Source: Levilactobacillus fujinensis (GTDB lineage Bacteria; Bacillota; Bacilli; Lactobacillales; Lactobacillaceae). Taken from it: a DNA stretch of 64,000 nt. A model generated the notes under the pieces. That model worked only from the letters and a program-made list of their open reading frames with translations. It had not been told where the DNA came from and searched no databases. A program made the translations under genes and the position numbers. The stretch lies in the NCBI RefSeq assembly GCF_003946335.1, contig NZ_RHNX01000004.1, positions 1 through 64,000 on the forward strand. The letters run 5' to 3'. Below are positions 26,307 to 34,628 of the stretch, piece after piece (position 1 is the first letter of the stretch; each line of letters begins with the position of its first letter).

Positions 26307-27404
26307 ATGACTAAACTCGAACAAATCCAGCAATGGACAGCAGAACAACACGCTAGCATGACGTACCTGAGCAATCCGAAAACTATCCAGTACCTAACTG
26401 GTTTTGGCAGTGATCCTATCGAACGGGTCCTAGCCCTGGTGGTTTTCCCAGACCAAGATCCATTTATCTTTGCGCCAGCCTTAGAGGTTGAAGTCATCAA
26501 GTCAACCGGCTGGAAATTCCCAGTTATTGGTTACCTGGACCACGAAAATCCATGGGCCATGATTGCCGATCAAGTGAAGCAACGTCACGTCGATCCTGAC
26601 CACATCGCATTGGAAAAGGGTCAACTCCCAGTAGCCCGGATGGAAGCTTTGGCTGCACAATTTAGCACCCCCCAATTTGACTTAGATATCACTAGTTTTA
26701 TCGAACGGATGCGCTTGATCAAGTCCGCCGAAGAAATTAAGAAACTAGAAATCGCCGGCAAATGGGACGACTTCGCCTTTGAACATGGTTTCGCCGCCGT
26801 TAAGGCAGGCAAGACGGAACAATCTGCCGTTGCTGAATTACAGTATGCCCTGATGAAGGAAGGCATTATGGAGATGTCCTTCGGGAGTCTGGTTCAAGCC
26901 GGTGCACACGCCGCAGAGCCACATGGTGCAACGAACGATACGAAATTTGAAAACAACGAACTGGTCTTGTTTGACCTCGGAACCGTTTATGACGGCTACA
27001 TTTCTGACGCTTCTCGGACGGTTGCTTTAGGGACCCCAACGGCTAAAGAAATGGAAATCTACGCGGTTTGTTTGGAAGCCCAATTGACGGCTCAGGCTGC
27101 CGTGAAGCCTGGCATGACCGCTGCCGAGCTGGACAAGATTGCCCGCGATATCATCACCAAGGCTGGCTATGGCGAATACTTCATTCACCGTCTTGGCCAC
27201 GGAATGGGGATGAGTGATCACGAATTTCCATCTATCATGGAAGGTAACGACCTCGTTCTCGAACCCGGTATGTGCTTCTCCATCGAACCTGGAATCTACA
27301 TTCCAGGAGTCGCCGGTGTACGGATTGAAGACTGTGTCCACGTCACCGCCGATGGGAGCTTGCCATTCACGCATACTTCTAAGGAACTCACTTACGTTGG
27401 CTAA
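26307..27404 (+). CDS. pepQ: Xaa-Pro dipeptidase (M24 family)
   Basis: The 365-residue cytosolic peptidase splits Xaa-Pro dipeptides, part of casein peptide use. It has the creatinase N-domain (1-125) and the M24 pita-bread fold (130-350). Metal ligands are visible: two Asp in LFDLGTVYDGYISDASRT near 215-227, His in GHGMGMSDHE near 290, Glu in FSIEPGIY near 325 and Glu in VRIEDCVHV near 339. An extended -10 TGCTATAAT at 26271-26279 and the ribosome binding site GAAGGGG serve it. Confidence 0.96.
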   Translation: MTKLEQIQQWTAEQHASMTYLSNPKTIQYLTGFGSDPIERVLALVVFPDQDPFIFAPALEVEVIKSTGWKFPVIGYLDHENPWAMIADQVKQRHVDPDHIALEKGQLPVARMEALAAQFSTPQFDLDITSFIERMRLIKSAEEIKKLEIAGKWDDFAFEHGFAAVKAGKTEQSAVAELQYALMKEGIMEMSFGSLVQAGAHAAEPHGATNDTKFENNELVLFDLGTVYDGYISDASRTVALGTPTAKEMEIYAVCLEAQLTAQAAVKPGMTAAELDKIARDIITKAGYGEYFIHRLGHGMGMSDHEFPSIMEGNDLVLEPGMCFSIEPGIYIPGVAGVRIEDCVHVTADGSLPFTHTSKELTYVG

Positions 27405-27422
27405 ATAAATGACTGTTTCACT

Positions 27423-27452
27423 AGAGTCTGGGATAACCCCCAGGCTCTTTTA
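27423..27452 (+). terminator. Terminator of pepQ
   Basis: AGAGTCTGGG pairs with CCCAGGCTCT, with a short loop and a T tract. Confidence 0.85.
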
Positions 27453-27469
27453 TGTCTCCAAATCTATAT

Positions 27470-27570
27470 TACTAAAGAGGTTGCAAGCCAAATTGTTCAC
27501 ATTACTCTTGCGGCAGTAGAAGTTGTCACGGCTAAATTAGTGCCAACAGCCGCACGCCAACTACCAAAAT
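27470..27570 (+). repeat. Dispersed intergenic repeat, A type (copy 1)
   Basis: The order AGGTTGCAAGCCAAATTGTT, CACATTACTCTTG, TTAGTG and GCCGCACGCCAACTACCA recurs at 38463-38560 and, inverted, at 45485-45580. It lies between the converging pepQ and ytxH-like genes. 27571-27685 has no further identified feature, and a weak GC-rich hairpin with T run at about 27683-27705 may end the ytxH-like transcript. Confidence 0.7.
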
Positions 27571-27727
27571 TCTGCTTGCTGTGGGGGAACGCCTCCAGTC
27601 AAAGGACCGATTTCAAGCTCGCCAGCTAACCACCCTCTGTCCCGGTCTGTTTTGGGGAAAGCAATACTAATTAACGCCAAATTAAAAAGCCCCGGTAATT
27701 GGCCGCGACTTTCTCTTTAATTCTAAA

Positions 27728-28144
27728 TTATGCTTCAGTTGGTGCATCATCAGCGGGTTTTTCATCAGCCACATCTGTGGCACCATCTGCTGGAGCAGCC
27801 GTAGTTGGCTCTACGGCTGCTTCCTTCGCTTCTTCACCTGGTAGATCATTAACTTCATCACTACTTAAAACGATGTCGTCATCTTCATCATCAGCTGTGT
27901 CTTCGCCGTCTTTCCAAGCTGGTGCGTCGGTCTTGCCAGCTAAGCGATCGTCCAAAGCTTCCTTGAAATCGTCCGCGGCATCTGCGGCGTAGAAGGCGTA
28001 ATCGACAGCCCGGTCCTTGAATGCATTGTAGCGGTCGCGTGCGGCACCCTTTAAGGCTTCACGTTGTTCCAAGTCAAGTGCGTGGTAGGCTGCATAGGCA
28101 GCACCACCCAATAACAATCCTGCTAATAACTTGTGTTTTGCCAT
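27728..28144 (-). CDS. YtxH-like small protein with acidic tail
   Basis: The 138-residue protein starts with a hydrophobic segment (LLAGLLLGGAAYAAYHAL, about 4-22), a charged amphipathic middle part, then an Asp/Glu/Ala-rich tail from about 75 to the end. This layout matches YtxH-like stress proteins, though similarity is low. The ATG at 28144 has GGAAAGGGAG upstream. It is 22 bp downstream of the DUF948 gene, matching ytxG-ytxH near ccpA in Bacillus. Function unknown. Confidence 0.75.
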   Translation of the reverse strand: MAKHKLLAGLLLGGAAYAAYHALDLEQREALKGAARDRYNAFKDRAVDYAFYAADAADDFKEALDDRLAGKTDAPAWKDGEDTADDEDDDIVLSSDEVNDLPGEEAKEAAVEPTTAAPADGATDVADEKPADDAPTEA

Positions 28145-28166
28145 ACTCGTGACTCCCTTTCCGTGA

Positions 28167-28571
28167 TTAATCCTTGTTCTTATGGTTCCGGTATAAATCA
28201 AACGCGGTTTTACCGACTCGGGTCGCTAGCGACGCCTTAGCCGTTTGTTTGGCCGTGTCTCCCACACGCTCGGTGAGATTGCGGGTCGCCGTGTTCAAAT
28301 CTGAAACGCTCTCACCTAGATCAGCGGCGGCTTGGAAGACGGGATCGATGGTCGCCACCTTCTTGTTGACATCCTCTAACAATTCGTTAGCATTTGCCAT
28401 GATGTTTTCGGCCTGGTGACTAATTACGTCAACGTCCGAAGTCATCGTCTTCATTGAATGATTGAGTTCACCCAACGTTTTGTTCATTTTTACTAAGAAC
28501 ATGCCAATGAAGAGGACCAAGATCAAAAACGCAATTGCTGCGATCAGGCCCGCTACTTGTCCACCGGTCAT
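28167..28571 (-). CDS. DUF948 family membrane protein (YtxG-like)
   Basis: The 134-residue protein has one N-terminal membrane helix (about 8-28) followed by a long helical region of about 90 residues with heptad-like hydrophobic spacing (MNKTLGELNHSM through ATRNLTERVGDTA), the DUF948 pattern. It is probably an envelope-associated coiled-coil protein; function is unknown. GGAGG lies before the ATG. It begins a two-gene unit with the YtxH-like gene. Confidence 0.83.
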   Translation of the reverse strand: MTGGQVAGLIAAIAFLILVLFIGMFLVKMNKTLGELNHSMKTMTSDVDVISHQAENIMANANELLEDVNKKVATIDPVFQAAADLGESVSDLNTATRNLTERVGDTAKQTAKASLATRVGKTAFDLYRNHKNKD

Positions 28572-28708
28572 GACAACCCCTCCTTGTACTCGTTACTTAC
28601 CAATAGAATAGCATTCTCAGCGCTTACACGCAATTAAAACCCCGAATCAGATAAAAATCTGCTACACTAGAAGATAAACTCAGATAGTAAAGGAGGCCCA
28701 TCACCTTG

Positions 28709-29575
28709 ATGGCCCTAGTTACCACGACCGCCACCTCTTCCAAGTGGCTTCAAAATTATTTTAAATCCTTTGACTGGGATAACTTCATGCATCTGATTAC
28801 CAGTCGTTTCGTCACACTCCTCTTCTTGACCCTACTCTTTCTGGTAATCAACTGGATTGGTAAAGCCATCCTGCGTAGGAGCTTCAAACGTTATCTAAAG
28901 CCTAGCGCTGAGGGTAGCAATCGGCTACAAACCATCAGCATGCTAACGATGAACATTTTCCACTATACAATTATGTTTTTCTGGATCTATGCGATTCTCT
29001 CCACATTAGGTGTTCCCGTTGGTACGCTAGTTGCTGGGGCCGGAATTTTCAGTTTGGCTTTAGGTCTCGGCGCCCAGGGGTTCGTCAGTGACTTGGTCAC
29101 CGGCATTTCGATTCTATTTGAACAACAATTTGACGTCGGTGATACGGTTAAAATTGGGTTGATTGAAGGTACCGTGTCAGCAATTGGACTGCGAACCACA
29201 CAAGTCACTAGTGCCGATGGGACCGTTAACTTCATTCCCAATCGTAACATTACCATCGTTTCCAACCGGTCACGTAATGATATGCACGCAACGGTTAACA
29301 TTCCAATCGCCTCGACTACACCGGTTGAGAAGTTCCCCGCCATTATTCAAGCGACGAACGAGCGCTTAATTCCAGAACACCCAAGTATTATTGGTGACCC
29401 CACTGTCATGGGCGTTGTCACGCTACCGACCGGCGAACTGGTCTATCAAATCATCATTGTCGCCAAGAGTGGCAGTCAGTTCCAGTTGCAAGCAACGTTT
29501 CTTACGGCTTATCTCAAAGCCATTCGGGAGGCCAATATTACACTGCCGACCCACGCAACCGTACCACCTAAATAA
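28709..29575 (+). CDS. MscS-type mechanosensitive channel
   Basis: The 288-residue protein has three hydrophobic segments (about 27-50, 78-100, 105-130). The last contains the Gly/Ala-rich pore helix pattern GAGIFSLALGLGAQGFVSDLVTG. A beta domain follows with FDVGDTVKIG and the VNFIPNRNITIVSNRSR motif, the MscS signature. It should release solutes during hypo-osmotic shock. AAGGAGG lies 9 nt before TTG 28706 and 12 nt before ATG 28709; either may start. An extended -10 TGCTACACT is at 28660-28668. Confidence 0.92.
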   Translation: MALVTTTATSSKWLQNYFKSFDWDNFMHLITSRFVTLLFLTLLFLVINWIGKAILRRSFKRYLKPSAEGSNRLQTISMLTMNIFHYTIMFFWIYAILSTLGVPVGTLVAGAGIFSLALGLGAQGFVSDLVTGISILFEQQFDVGDTVKIGLIEGTVSAIGLRTTQVTSADGTVNFIPNRNITIVSNRSRNDMHATVNIPIASTTPVEKFPAIIQATNERLIPEHPSIIGDPTVMGVVTLPTGELVYQIIIVAKSGSQFQLQATFLTAYLKAIREANITLPTHATVPPK

Positions 29576-29587
29576 GCTAGTCTTTAT

Positions 29588-29620
29588 TGCGCTGTGACTT
29601 CGGTCATGGCGCTTTTTTGA
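29588..29620 (+). terminator. Terminator of the MscS-type gene
   Basis: GCGCTGTGAC, loop TTCG, GTCATGGCGC and a run of T. It marks the left limit of the IS110 element. Confidence 0.85.
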
Positions 29621-29749
29621 CTGACAGCTTTGAACCTCATAGTCTTTGAATACTTATCTTGCGAGGATGTGCGTAGTGATTGTAATTAGGGATTATCATG
29701 CGGTGTCCAACTTAAGACCAGACAATAATTACGAAGGGAGGCCAACCCA

Positions 29750-30982
29750 ATGAAATTACTTGTAGGTATTGATGTTAGCTCTCAAAATCTCGAAGTTGCT
29801 ATGATGACTTCTGATAGTTCTGAGACCATCTTCCGAGACACCTTTTCTAATGATTTAGAGGGTGCTACTGAGATTAAGACGATCATTCTAGCCTTGAATG
29901 ATCAGTACACATTTGACAAGCTCGTAATCGGTATGGAATCAACTTCGATCTATAGCTTTCATCCAGCATTCTTCTTTAAAAACGATGAGGATTTAGCTCA
30001 ATTTGCTACTGAAGCAGTCGTACTCAATCCACGTGATACTAAGCGTTTTAAAGATGTTTTTGAAGCCAATAAGAACGACAAACTTGATGCATACTACATC
30101 GCTGACTTTCTTCGTGTTGGCCACTATACCGTTGGTATCGTGCGCCAAGAAGAATATATTTCTCTACAGCGACTAACACGATCACGATTCGAGATTGTCC
30201 AATCACAGACACGCTCTAAACAACATTATCTCGAAAACTTGTACTATAAGGCTAATAAACTGGTGGTCGGTGACGTTCCTACCTCAATTTTTAGCCATAC
30301 GATGATGGACTTACTCATCGATGATATGACTACTGACGAGCTCATGAACACCCCGATTGAAGATCTAATTGCTTATTTCAACCAAAAGGGTCACGGTCGC
30401 TTTGCCGACTCTGAAAAGCTTGCTCAGTCTATTCAAAAGGCTGTACGTAGTTCCTATCATTTAAGTCCAATCGTTCAAGATTCTATTGATACGGTGCTTT
30501 CTATTTATGCTGCTGAGATTCGAGCCTATGAAAAAATGATCAAACAGCTTAACCAAGCGATTAAGAAGTTACTGGCAATATTACCTGAGAATGATATTAC
30601 GCAGTCTTTCCCCGGCATCGGTCCAGTCTACGCGGCTGGTATTATTGCTGAAATCGGACAAATAACTCGATTCGATAACGATAGACAGTTGGCTAAATAT
30701 GCCGGTCTTGCTTGGAAACAAAATCAATCTGGTAACTTTAATAGCTCTGTGACGCCCATGACTCATACTGGTGATAAGTACTTACGTTACTATCTAATCG
30801 AAGCTACCGGTTCGATAGTTCGCTATGATTCTGTATTTAGAGAGTACTATAACCATAAAATGTCAGAGGTTAAAAAAACACCACGAAAACGAGCCCTCGC
30901 ACTTACCGCAAGAAAACTAATCAGGGTGATTGATACACTACTCCGCAATCACCAACTCTATCAAAGGGAGGAATCGGTATAG
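29750..30982 (+). CDS. IS110-family transposase (DEDD recombinase)
   Basis: The 410-residue protein has an N-terminal RuvC-like DEDD domain: Asp in LLVGIDVSS (residue 8), Glu in VIGMESTSIY (about 64), and Asp residues in KNDKLDAYYIADF (about 107-115). A coiled linker follows, then the transposase_20 domain, with FPGIGPVYAAGIIAEIG near 285-300 and the Ser-containing QNQSGNF segment near 325 where the catalytic serine is expected. The frame is intact, so the element may be active. A ribosome binding site (GGGAGG) is well placed. IS110 enzymes use a bridge RNA made by the element to choose target and donor DNA. Confidence 0.92.
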   Translation: MKLLVGIDVSSQNLEVAMMTSDSSETIFRDTFSNDLEGATEIKTIILALNDQYTFDKLVIGMESTSIYSFHPAFFFKNDEDLAQFATEAVVLNPRDTKRFKDVFEANKNDKLDAYYIADFLRVGHYTVGIVRQEEYISLQRLTRSRFEIVQSQTRSKQHYLENLYYKANKLVVGDVPTSIFSHTMMDLLIDDMTTDELMNTPIEDLIAYFNQKGHGRFADSEKLAQSIQKAVRSSYHLSPIVQDSIDTVLSIYAAEIRAYEKMIKQLNQAIKKLLAILPENDITQSFPGIGPVYAAGIIAEIGQITRFDNDRQLAKYAGLAWKQNQSGNFNSSVTPMTHTGDKYLRYYLIEATGSIVRYDSVFREYYNHKMSEVKKTPRKRALALTARKLIRVIDTLLRNHQLYQREESV

Positions 30983-31016
30983 GTGTATAAACTAACCTCG
31001 GTAAAGCGTAATCGCC

Positions 31017-31110
31017 ACGATTCAAAAAAATTTGAATCGATTGGCTTATTTAAGTGCGTTATTTTTCATCTAGATTGCTGACAAAGTATCTAAAGTTCTA
31101 AATACTTTGT
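31017..31110. other. Two strong hairpins in the downstream end of the IS110 element
   Basis: A 9-bp perfect stem CGATTCAAA/TTTGAATCG (31017-31040) is followed by a perfect 9-bp stem ACAAAGTAT/ATACTTTGT with a 12-nt loop (31081-31110). Neither is followed by a T run typical of a terminator. They may belong to a structured RNA of the element. Confidence 0.5.
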
Positions 31111-31158
31111 CTTGACATATCACCACATGTCTTTAGCTTACAGCTGAAGGTAGGTTCT

Positions 31159-31186
31159 AAAAAAGACCGTAACCGAAGTCACAGTC
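31159..31186 (-). terminator. Terminator of the small membrane protein gene
   Basis: On the minus strand GACTGTGAC, loop TTCG, GTTACGGTC and six T. Confidence 0.85.
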
Positions 31187-31209
31187 CTCTCAAATCCAAT
31201 GGCTAACAG

Positions 31210-31362
31210 TTACAGTCGCCACCAGCCGATTGTGCTGAAAATTGCCAGCACAAAAAGAATAACGAACGACGAATAACTACCGGTTCCAGTAGCAGCCATG
31301 ATGGCTAAGCCAATCGTGAACAACCACAGGATGGCAATTAAAATACCTAATCCGATTTTCAC
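31210..31362 (-). CDS. Small two-helix membrane protein, unknown function
   Basis: A 50-residue protein starting at GTG 31362, where GAGGGAGG lies about 6 nt upstream. It consists almost wholly of two hydrophobic helices (about 2-22 and 29-46) ending in GWWRL. Computed frames that begin at 31401 lack a ribosome binding site. It follows the CBS gene by 45 bp and has its own terminator, so it may be the last gene of the murI-rdgB-ysnB-CBS unit. I do not recognise it. Confidence 0.6.
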   Translation of the reverse strand: MKIGLGILIAILWLFTIGLAIMAATGTGSYSSFVILFVLAIFSTIGWWRL

Positions 31363-31407
31363 GGCGGTCCCTCCCTCACGAAATACAGTTTCTTGGTTCA
31401 AGACCCG

Positions 31408-31899
31408 TTATTTTCTCGCTTGCCCCGCCTTATCGGTTAGCGGTATCACATCATAGTAATTATTCAAATTATGCGCTAAGTAGTTAATTCGTTTTAAAAT
31501 TTCACGGCGCGTAATGATACCTTGAAAGACGTTATCAGCATCTACCAACGGAATAAAGGGTTCGTCAATCAAATAGTTTAAAATCGTTTCTAGTTTTGTC
31601 GGGTCATCTACCCAATGATCAATCGGTAGCATGGCATCGGCAACGGTGTAATTGCTGAGCTGGTCCACCGCGGCACCTGGTACCTGTAAAAGTTGATTGG
31701 TAATTGCTGCCAGGGAGATCATCCCCTGCAAGTGATCATCCGCGTCCAAGACGGGAATCCGACTATAGCCCACCTTAGACAACACCATAATCGCATGCTC
31801 CAAGGTATTGGTCGCTGTCACGTTGGCAACGACGTCTGCGGGAATCACATAGCTTTTCTTTTCCTTGCGCAACAGTTGCTCGACGGCTGCGTCAATCAT
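31408..31899 (-). CDS. cbpB: CBS-domain protein, CbpB/YkuL type (cyclic di-AMP binding candidate)
   Basis: This protein of 163 residues holds a pair of CBS domains (about 15-70 and 80-140), seen in VGYSRIPVLDADDHLQGMIS and EPFIPLVDADNVFQGIITR. The family includes CbpB (YkuL/DarB), which binds cyclic di-AMP and modulates the stringent response enzyme Rel in Gram-positive bacteria. The ATG at 31899 is better spaced from GAAAGG than the ATG at 31911. Its place after rdgB-ysnB is usual for lactobacilli. Confidence 0.83.
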   Translation of the reverse strand: MIDAAVEQLLRKEKKSYVIPADVVANVTATNTLEHAIMVLSKVGYSRIPVLDADDHLQGMISLAAITNQLLQVPGAAVDQLSNYTVADAMLPIDHWVDDPTKLETILNYLIDEPFIPLVDADNVFQGIITRREILKRINYLAHNLNNYYDVIPLTDKAGQARK

Positions 31900-31922
31900 A
31901 CGTGAACTCATCCTTTCTGAAA

Positions 31923-32438
31923 CTAACGGTCAAATGTAAATTTTAAATCGGCAACCGGTTGGGCATCTCTCGTGTAGTACTGAACGACCCACTGCGCCGG
32001 CATGACTGTAATGACCGCACAAGTTCCCCCCAGCTGGCGAAACTCGCCGCGTGGCTGACTGATGCTCCCCGGATTGACGAAGACGTGACCACCGACCTGT
32101 TCGGCAGCCAATTCGTGTGTATGACCGAAGAAAACCAGATCCGCCTGTTCTTGATCAGCATGGTGTTTCAGCTTGGTCAAATCCCAGTGGACGGCATCAT
32201 AATGACCGTGTGTCAGCAATACCTTACAGCCATCCACGGTTGGTGTTTCCACCAATGGTAGTTGACTATCATAATCCATATTACCTTGAACAACATAAGC
32301 GTCCTTGAACCAAGGGTCCGTGGCATCCATTTCGGAATCACCACAGTGAAAAATCGTGTCTGGTTGCAATACCTGCTTCAATGTGACCAAAATGTCCCGG
32401 TCACCATGATTATCGCTCACAACTAACCAACGTTTCAT
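31923..32438 (-). CDS. YfcE/MJ0936-type metallophosphodiesterase (YsnB-like)
   Basis: The 171-residue protein shows the compact calcineurin-like motifs VSDNHGD (residue 6 on), HCGDSE, VQGNMDYD, THGHYD and FGHTHE. It belongs to the YfcE/MJ0936 phosphodiesterases. GGAGG precedes the ATG. It is 3 bp downstream of rdgB, the racE-ysnA-ysnB order of Bacillus. Substrate in vivo is unknown. Confidence 0.9.
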   Translation of the reverse strand: MKRWLVVSDNHGDRDILVTLKQVLQPDTIFHCGDSEMDATDPWFKDAYVVQGNMDYDSQLPLVETPTVDGCKVLLTHGHYDAVHWDLTKLKHHADQEQADLVFFGHTHELAAEQVGGHVFVNPGSISQPRGEFRQLGGTCAVITVMPAQWVVQYYTRDAQPVADLKFTFDR

Positions 32439-32441
32439 GGT

Positions 32442-33041
32442 TTATTCCTCCCACCATTGATCGAACTGCGGTAACATCGCCGCCGTAGCCTTAGCCCGGT
32501 GACTGTGCTGATTTTTCTGTGCCAACCCCATTTCAGCAAAGGTTTGTTGTTCTGTGGGCACGTAAAATAGCGGATCGTAGCCAAATCCATCGTGACCTCG
32601 CGGGACCGTTAAAATTTCACCACGAACCTCCCCAGTGGTCACAAGTTCCTTACCATTTGGCTTGACCAATACCAACGACGTGTGAAAAGCCGCTGTACGC
32701 TTCGCTTGTGGAACACCCGCCAGCTTCGCCAACAGCTTTTCGTTGTTCTTCGCATCGTCGTGATCGCCCGCATAACGGGCCGAGTAAATGCCCGGTTCTC
32801 CGTTCAGCGCGTCGACCATCAAACCGGAGTCGTCCGCCAACACGGGAAGCTGCGTTTGTTGTGCCACTGCGATTGCCTTTAATTTGGCATTTTCCGTAAA
32901 TGTCTTGCCTGTCTCTTGCACTTGCTTTAACATCGGAAAATCGGCTAGCGTCTTAACCGTCAATCCCTTGGGTTCAAAGATTGCCCGAAACTCACGTGCC
33001 TTACCAGGATTGTTCGTTGCGATTACAATCGTGTTTTCCAT
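32442..33041 (-). CDS. rdgB: XTP/dITP diphosphatase (RdgB/HAM1 family)
   Basis: The 199-residue enzyme removes non-canonical purine triphosphates (ITP, dITP, XTP). Motifs are IATNNPGKAREF (residue 5 on), LADDSGLMVDAL near 68, PGIYSARYAG near 83, and GYDPLFYVP near 150. The ATG at 33041 has GGAGG 7 nt upstream; a GTG just before it overlaps the murI stop. It lies between murI and ysnB as in other Firmicutes. Confidence 0.95.
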   Translation of the reverse strand: MENTIVIATNNPGKAREFRAIFEPKGLTVKTLADFPMLKQVQETGKTFTENAKLKAIAVAQQTQLPVLADDSGLMVDALNGEPGIYSARYAGDHDDAKNNEKLLAKLAGVPQAKRTAAFHTSLVLVKPNGKELVTTGEVRGEILTVPRGHDGFGYDPLFYVPTEQQTFAEMGLAQKNQHSHRAKATAAMLPQFDQWWEE

Positions 33042-33043
33042 CA

Positions 33044-33874
33044 CTAAACCTCCGTTGCAGTCATTTCTAACGTGCTAACTGGCAAATGGGCCACCTTAAT
33101 GGGTGCAATGTTCAGCCATTGACTGGCTAATTCATTAAACTGTGAAACATCTCCCGTGGTATAGTAGTCCGCCGTCCCAGCCACTGTTGTCGGGGCTAAC
33201 AAATGATTCTGAGCCAACATTTGGCGCGCCACTTCAGCGGTAGCCGCACCCGGATCGACCAATAAAACATCCGCTCCTATGGCCGTTTGAATCGCTGCTT
33301 TCAACAGTGGAAAATGGGTACATCCCAAAATGAGGGTATCGATGTTTTGCCCCTTAAATGGCGCTAGACTCGCGTCAACTACTGATTGTGCATGCGCCGA
33401 TGTTAAATCATTAGCCTCAGCCAAGGTAACCAACTCCGGACAAGCCACACTAATAACCGTATTTTTCAAATCGGCTGCCAAAATCTTTTGCCGGTACTGA
33501 TCACTCTTGACTGTCCCTGCTGTGGCAATAACACCAATTCGATGATTCTTGGTAACCTTAACTGCCGCCTGAGCCCCAGGTGTAATCACACCTACGACTG
33601 GTACAGAAAGTTCCGCCTGCATTGTGGTCAAGGCCGCTGCTGTAGCAGTGTTACAAGCAATCACCAACATCTTAATGTTTGCTTGTTGTCTTAAGTACGC
33701 CGCAATCTGCCGCGTAAAGGTCGTGACTTCTGCCACCGACCGTGGTCCGTAAGGGAGTCGTGCTTGGTCCCCCAAGAACACTGTGTTTTCGGTTGGTAAT
33801 AACCGTTGCACTTCTTTTAATACCGTTAAGCCGCCGACTCCTGAGTCCATTAGTCCAATTGGATCACTAGGCAT
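33044..33874 (-). CDS. murI: Glutamate racemase
   Basis: The 276-residue enzyme supplies D-glutamate for peptidoglycan. Both catalytic cysteines are visible: ACNTATA (Cys about 74) and LGCTHFPLL (Cys about 185), with the start motif DSGVGGLTV near 10 and YGPRS near 42. GAGGAGG precedes the ATG. It heads a unit with rdgB, ysnB and the CBS gene and has a clear promoter at 33909-33937. Confidence 0.96.
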   Translation of the reverse strand: MPSDPIGLMDSGVGGLTVLKEVQRLLPTENTVFLGDQARLPYGPRSVAEVTTFTRQIAAYLRQQANIKMLVIACNTATAAALTTMQAELSVPVVGVITPGAQAAVKVTKNHRIGVIATAGTVKSDQYRQKILAADLKNTVISVACPELVTLAEANDLTSAHAQSVVDASLAPFKGQNIDTLILGCTHFPLLKAAIQTAIGADVLLVDPGAATAEVARQMLAQNHLLAPTTVAGTADYYTTGDVSQFNELASQWLNIAPIKVAHLPVSTLEMTATEV

Positions 33875-33908
33875 GAATCAACGCCTCCTCTCAATTACTT
33901 GAAACTAT

Positions 33909-33937
33909 ATTATCGCCTTTTTATGAACCGGTTTCAA
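33909..33937 (-). promoter_or_regulatory. Promoter of the murI-rdgB-ysnB unit
   Basis: TTGAAA (33932-33937) and GATAAT (33909-33914) are spaced 17 bp on the minus strand. Confidence 0.7.
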
Positions 33938-34062
33938 GTTTCATGGTAAGCAAAACGGCCAATCCATCTAAAAAAACACTTAAATTTAGCGTGAGGACAA
34001 CCTCATAGAAAAATTAAGGTATAATAAAATTAGAATATATACGGATGAAGGAGCCAACCATT

Positions 34063-34563
34063 GTGAAAAACTTATACCAAACTGTCATGGGCGATGCTGA
34101 GGGTGCCGCCTACCTCCCACAATTAATTCTCCGCGATGCTTTGTTACCAGAACTGCTGGGTGACGATCACGGTGCGATTAACTATTGGGCTGGAAAATCC
34201 CTTGCCCGTCGTTTTCCACTGGGAAATCCCAAGGATGCCAGCATTTTCTTTGAACAAGCTGGCTTTGGTACTTTAACCTTACTCAAACAAACCGACCATG
34301 TCTCCGAATGGCAGTTAAGTGGCGAACCCGTTAAGCTTCGCAAACGCTTGAATGCTGAAGAGGGGTTCACCCTCGAAGCCGGTTTCTTAGCGGAAATGAT
34401 GGCCCAACAGCTCGGCGTCGAAACGGAGTCCGAGTTGGCTGACGCCCCACGCAAATTACGCGACCAGGCCGTCGTCTTCAACGTTTATACAGACCCAAGT
34501 GACGTTATTCCAGACTATGATGCACCAGAACCCTTAAAAATCGTGCATCCAAATGAAGACTAA
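34063..34563 (+). CDS. yslB: DUF2507 family protein (YslB-like)
   Basis: The 166-residue protein matches YslB (DUF2507), with the LRDALLPELLG block, INYWAGKSLARRFPL near 47, and FTLEAGFLAEMMAQQ near 108. These proteins have a fold seen in V4R-type ligand-binding domains; function is unknown. The start is GTG 34063, since GAAGGAG lies 9 nt upstream; the ATG at 34045 overlaps that signal. It is divergent from murI. Confidence 0.87.
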   Translation: MKNLYQTVMGDAEGAAYLPQLILRDALLPELLGDDHGAINYWAGKSLARRFPLGNPKDASIFFEQAGFGTLTLLKQTDHVSEWQLSGEPVKLRKRLNAEEGFTLEAGFLAEMMAQQLGVETESELADAPRKLRDQAVVFNVYTDPSDVIPDYDAPEPLKIVHPNED

Positions 34564-34580
34564 GTTTACAATTTCATTCT

Positions 34581-34614
34581 AAAAAAAGCGACTGCCAATA
34601 CGGTAGTCGCTTTT
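34581..34614. terminator. Bidirectional terminator between yslB and trxA
   Basis: A perfect 10-bp stem AGCGACTGCC/GGTAGTCGCT (one G-T) has a 5-nt loop, an A run on the left and a T run on the right, so it can end both converging transcripts. Confidence 0.9.
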
Positions 34615-34628
34615 AATTACGCTAAAAC

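Larger units (their letters stand above)
29640..31150 (+). mobile_element. IS110-family insertion sequence (ends approximate)
   Basis: One transposase gene is flanked by about 110 bp upstream and 170 bp downstream of non-coding DNA, between the terminators of the MscS gene and of the small membrane gene. The segment is visibly more AT-rich than its neighbours. The downstream part carries two strong hairpins (31017-31040 and 31081-31110). IS110 members lack classic terminal repeats and encode a structured bridge RNA in a non-coding end, so exact ends cannot be fixed from one copy. Confidence 0.6.
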
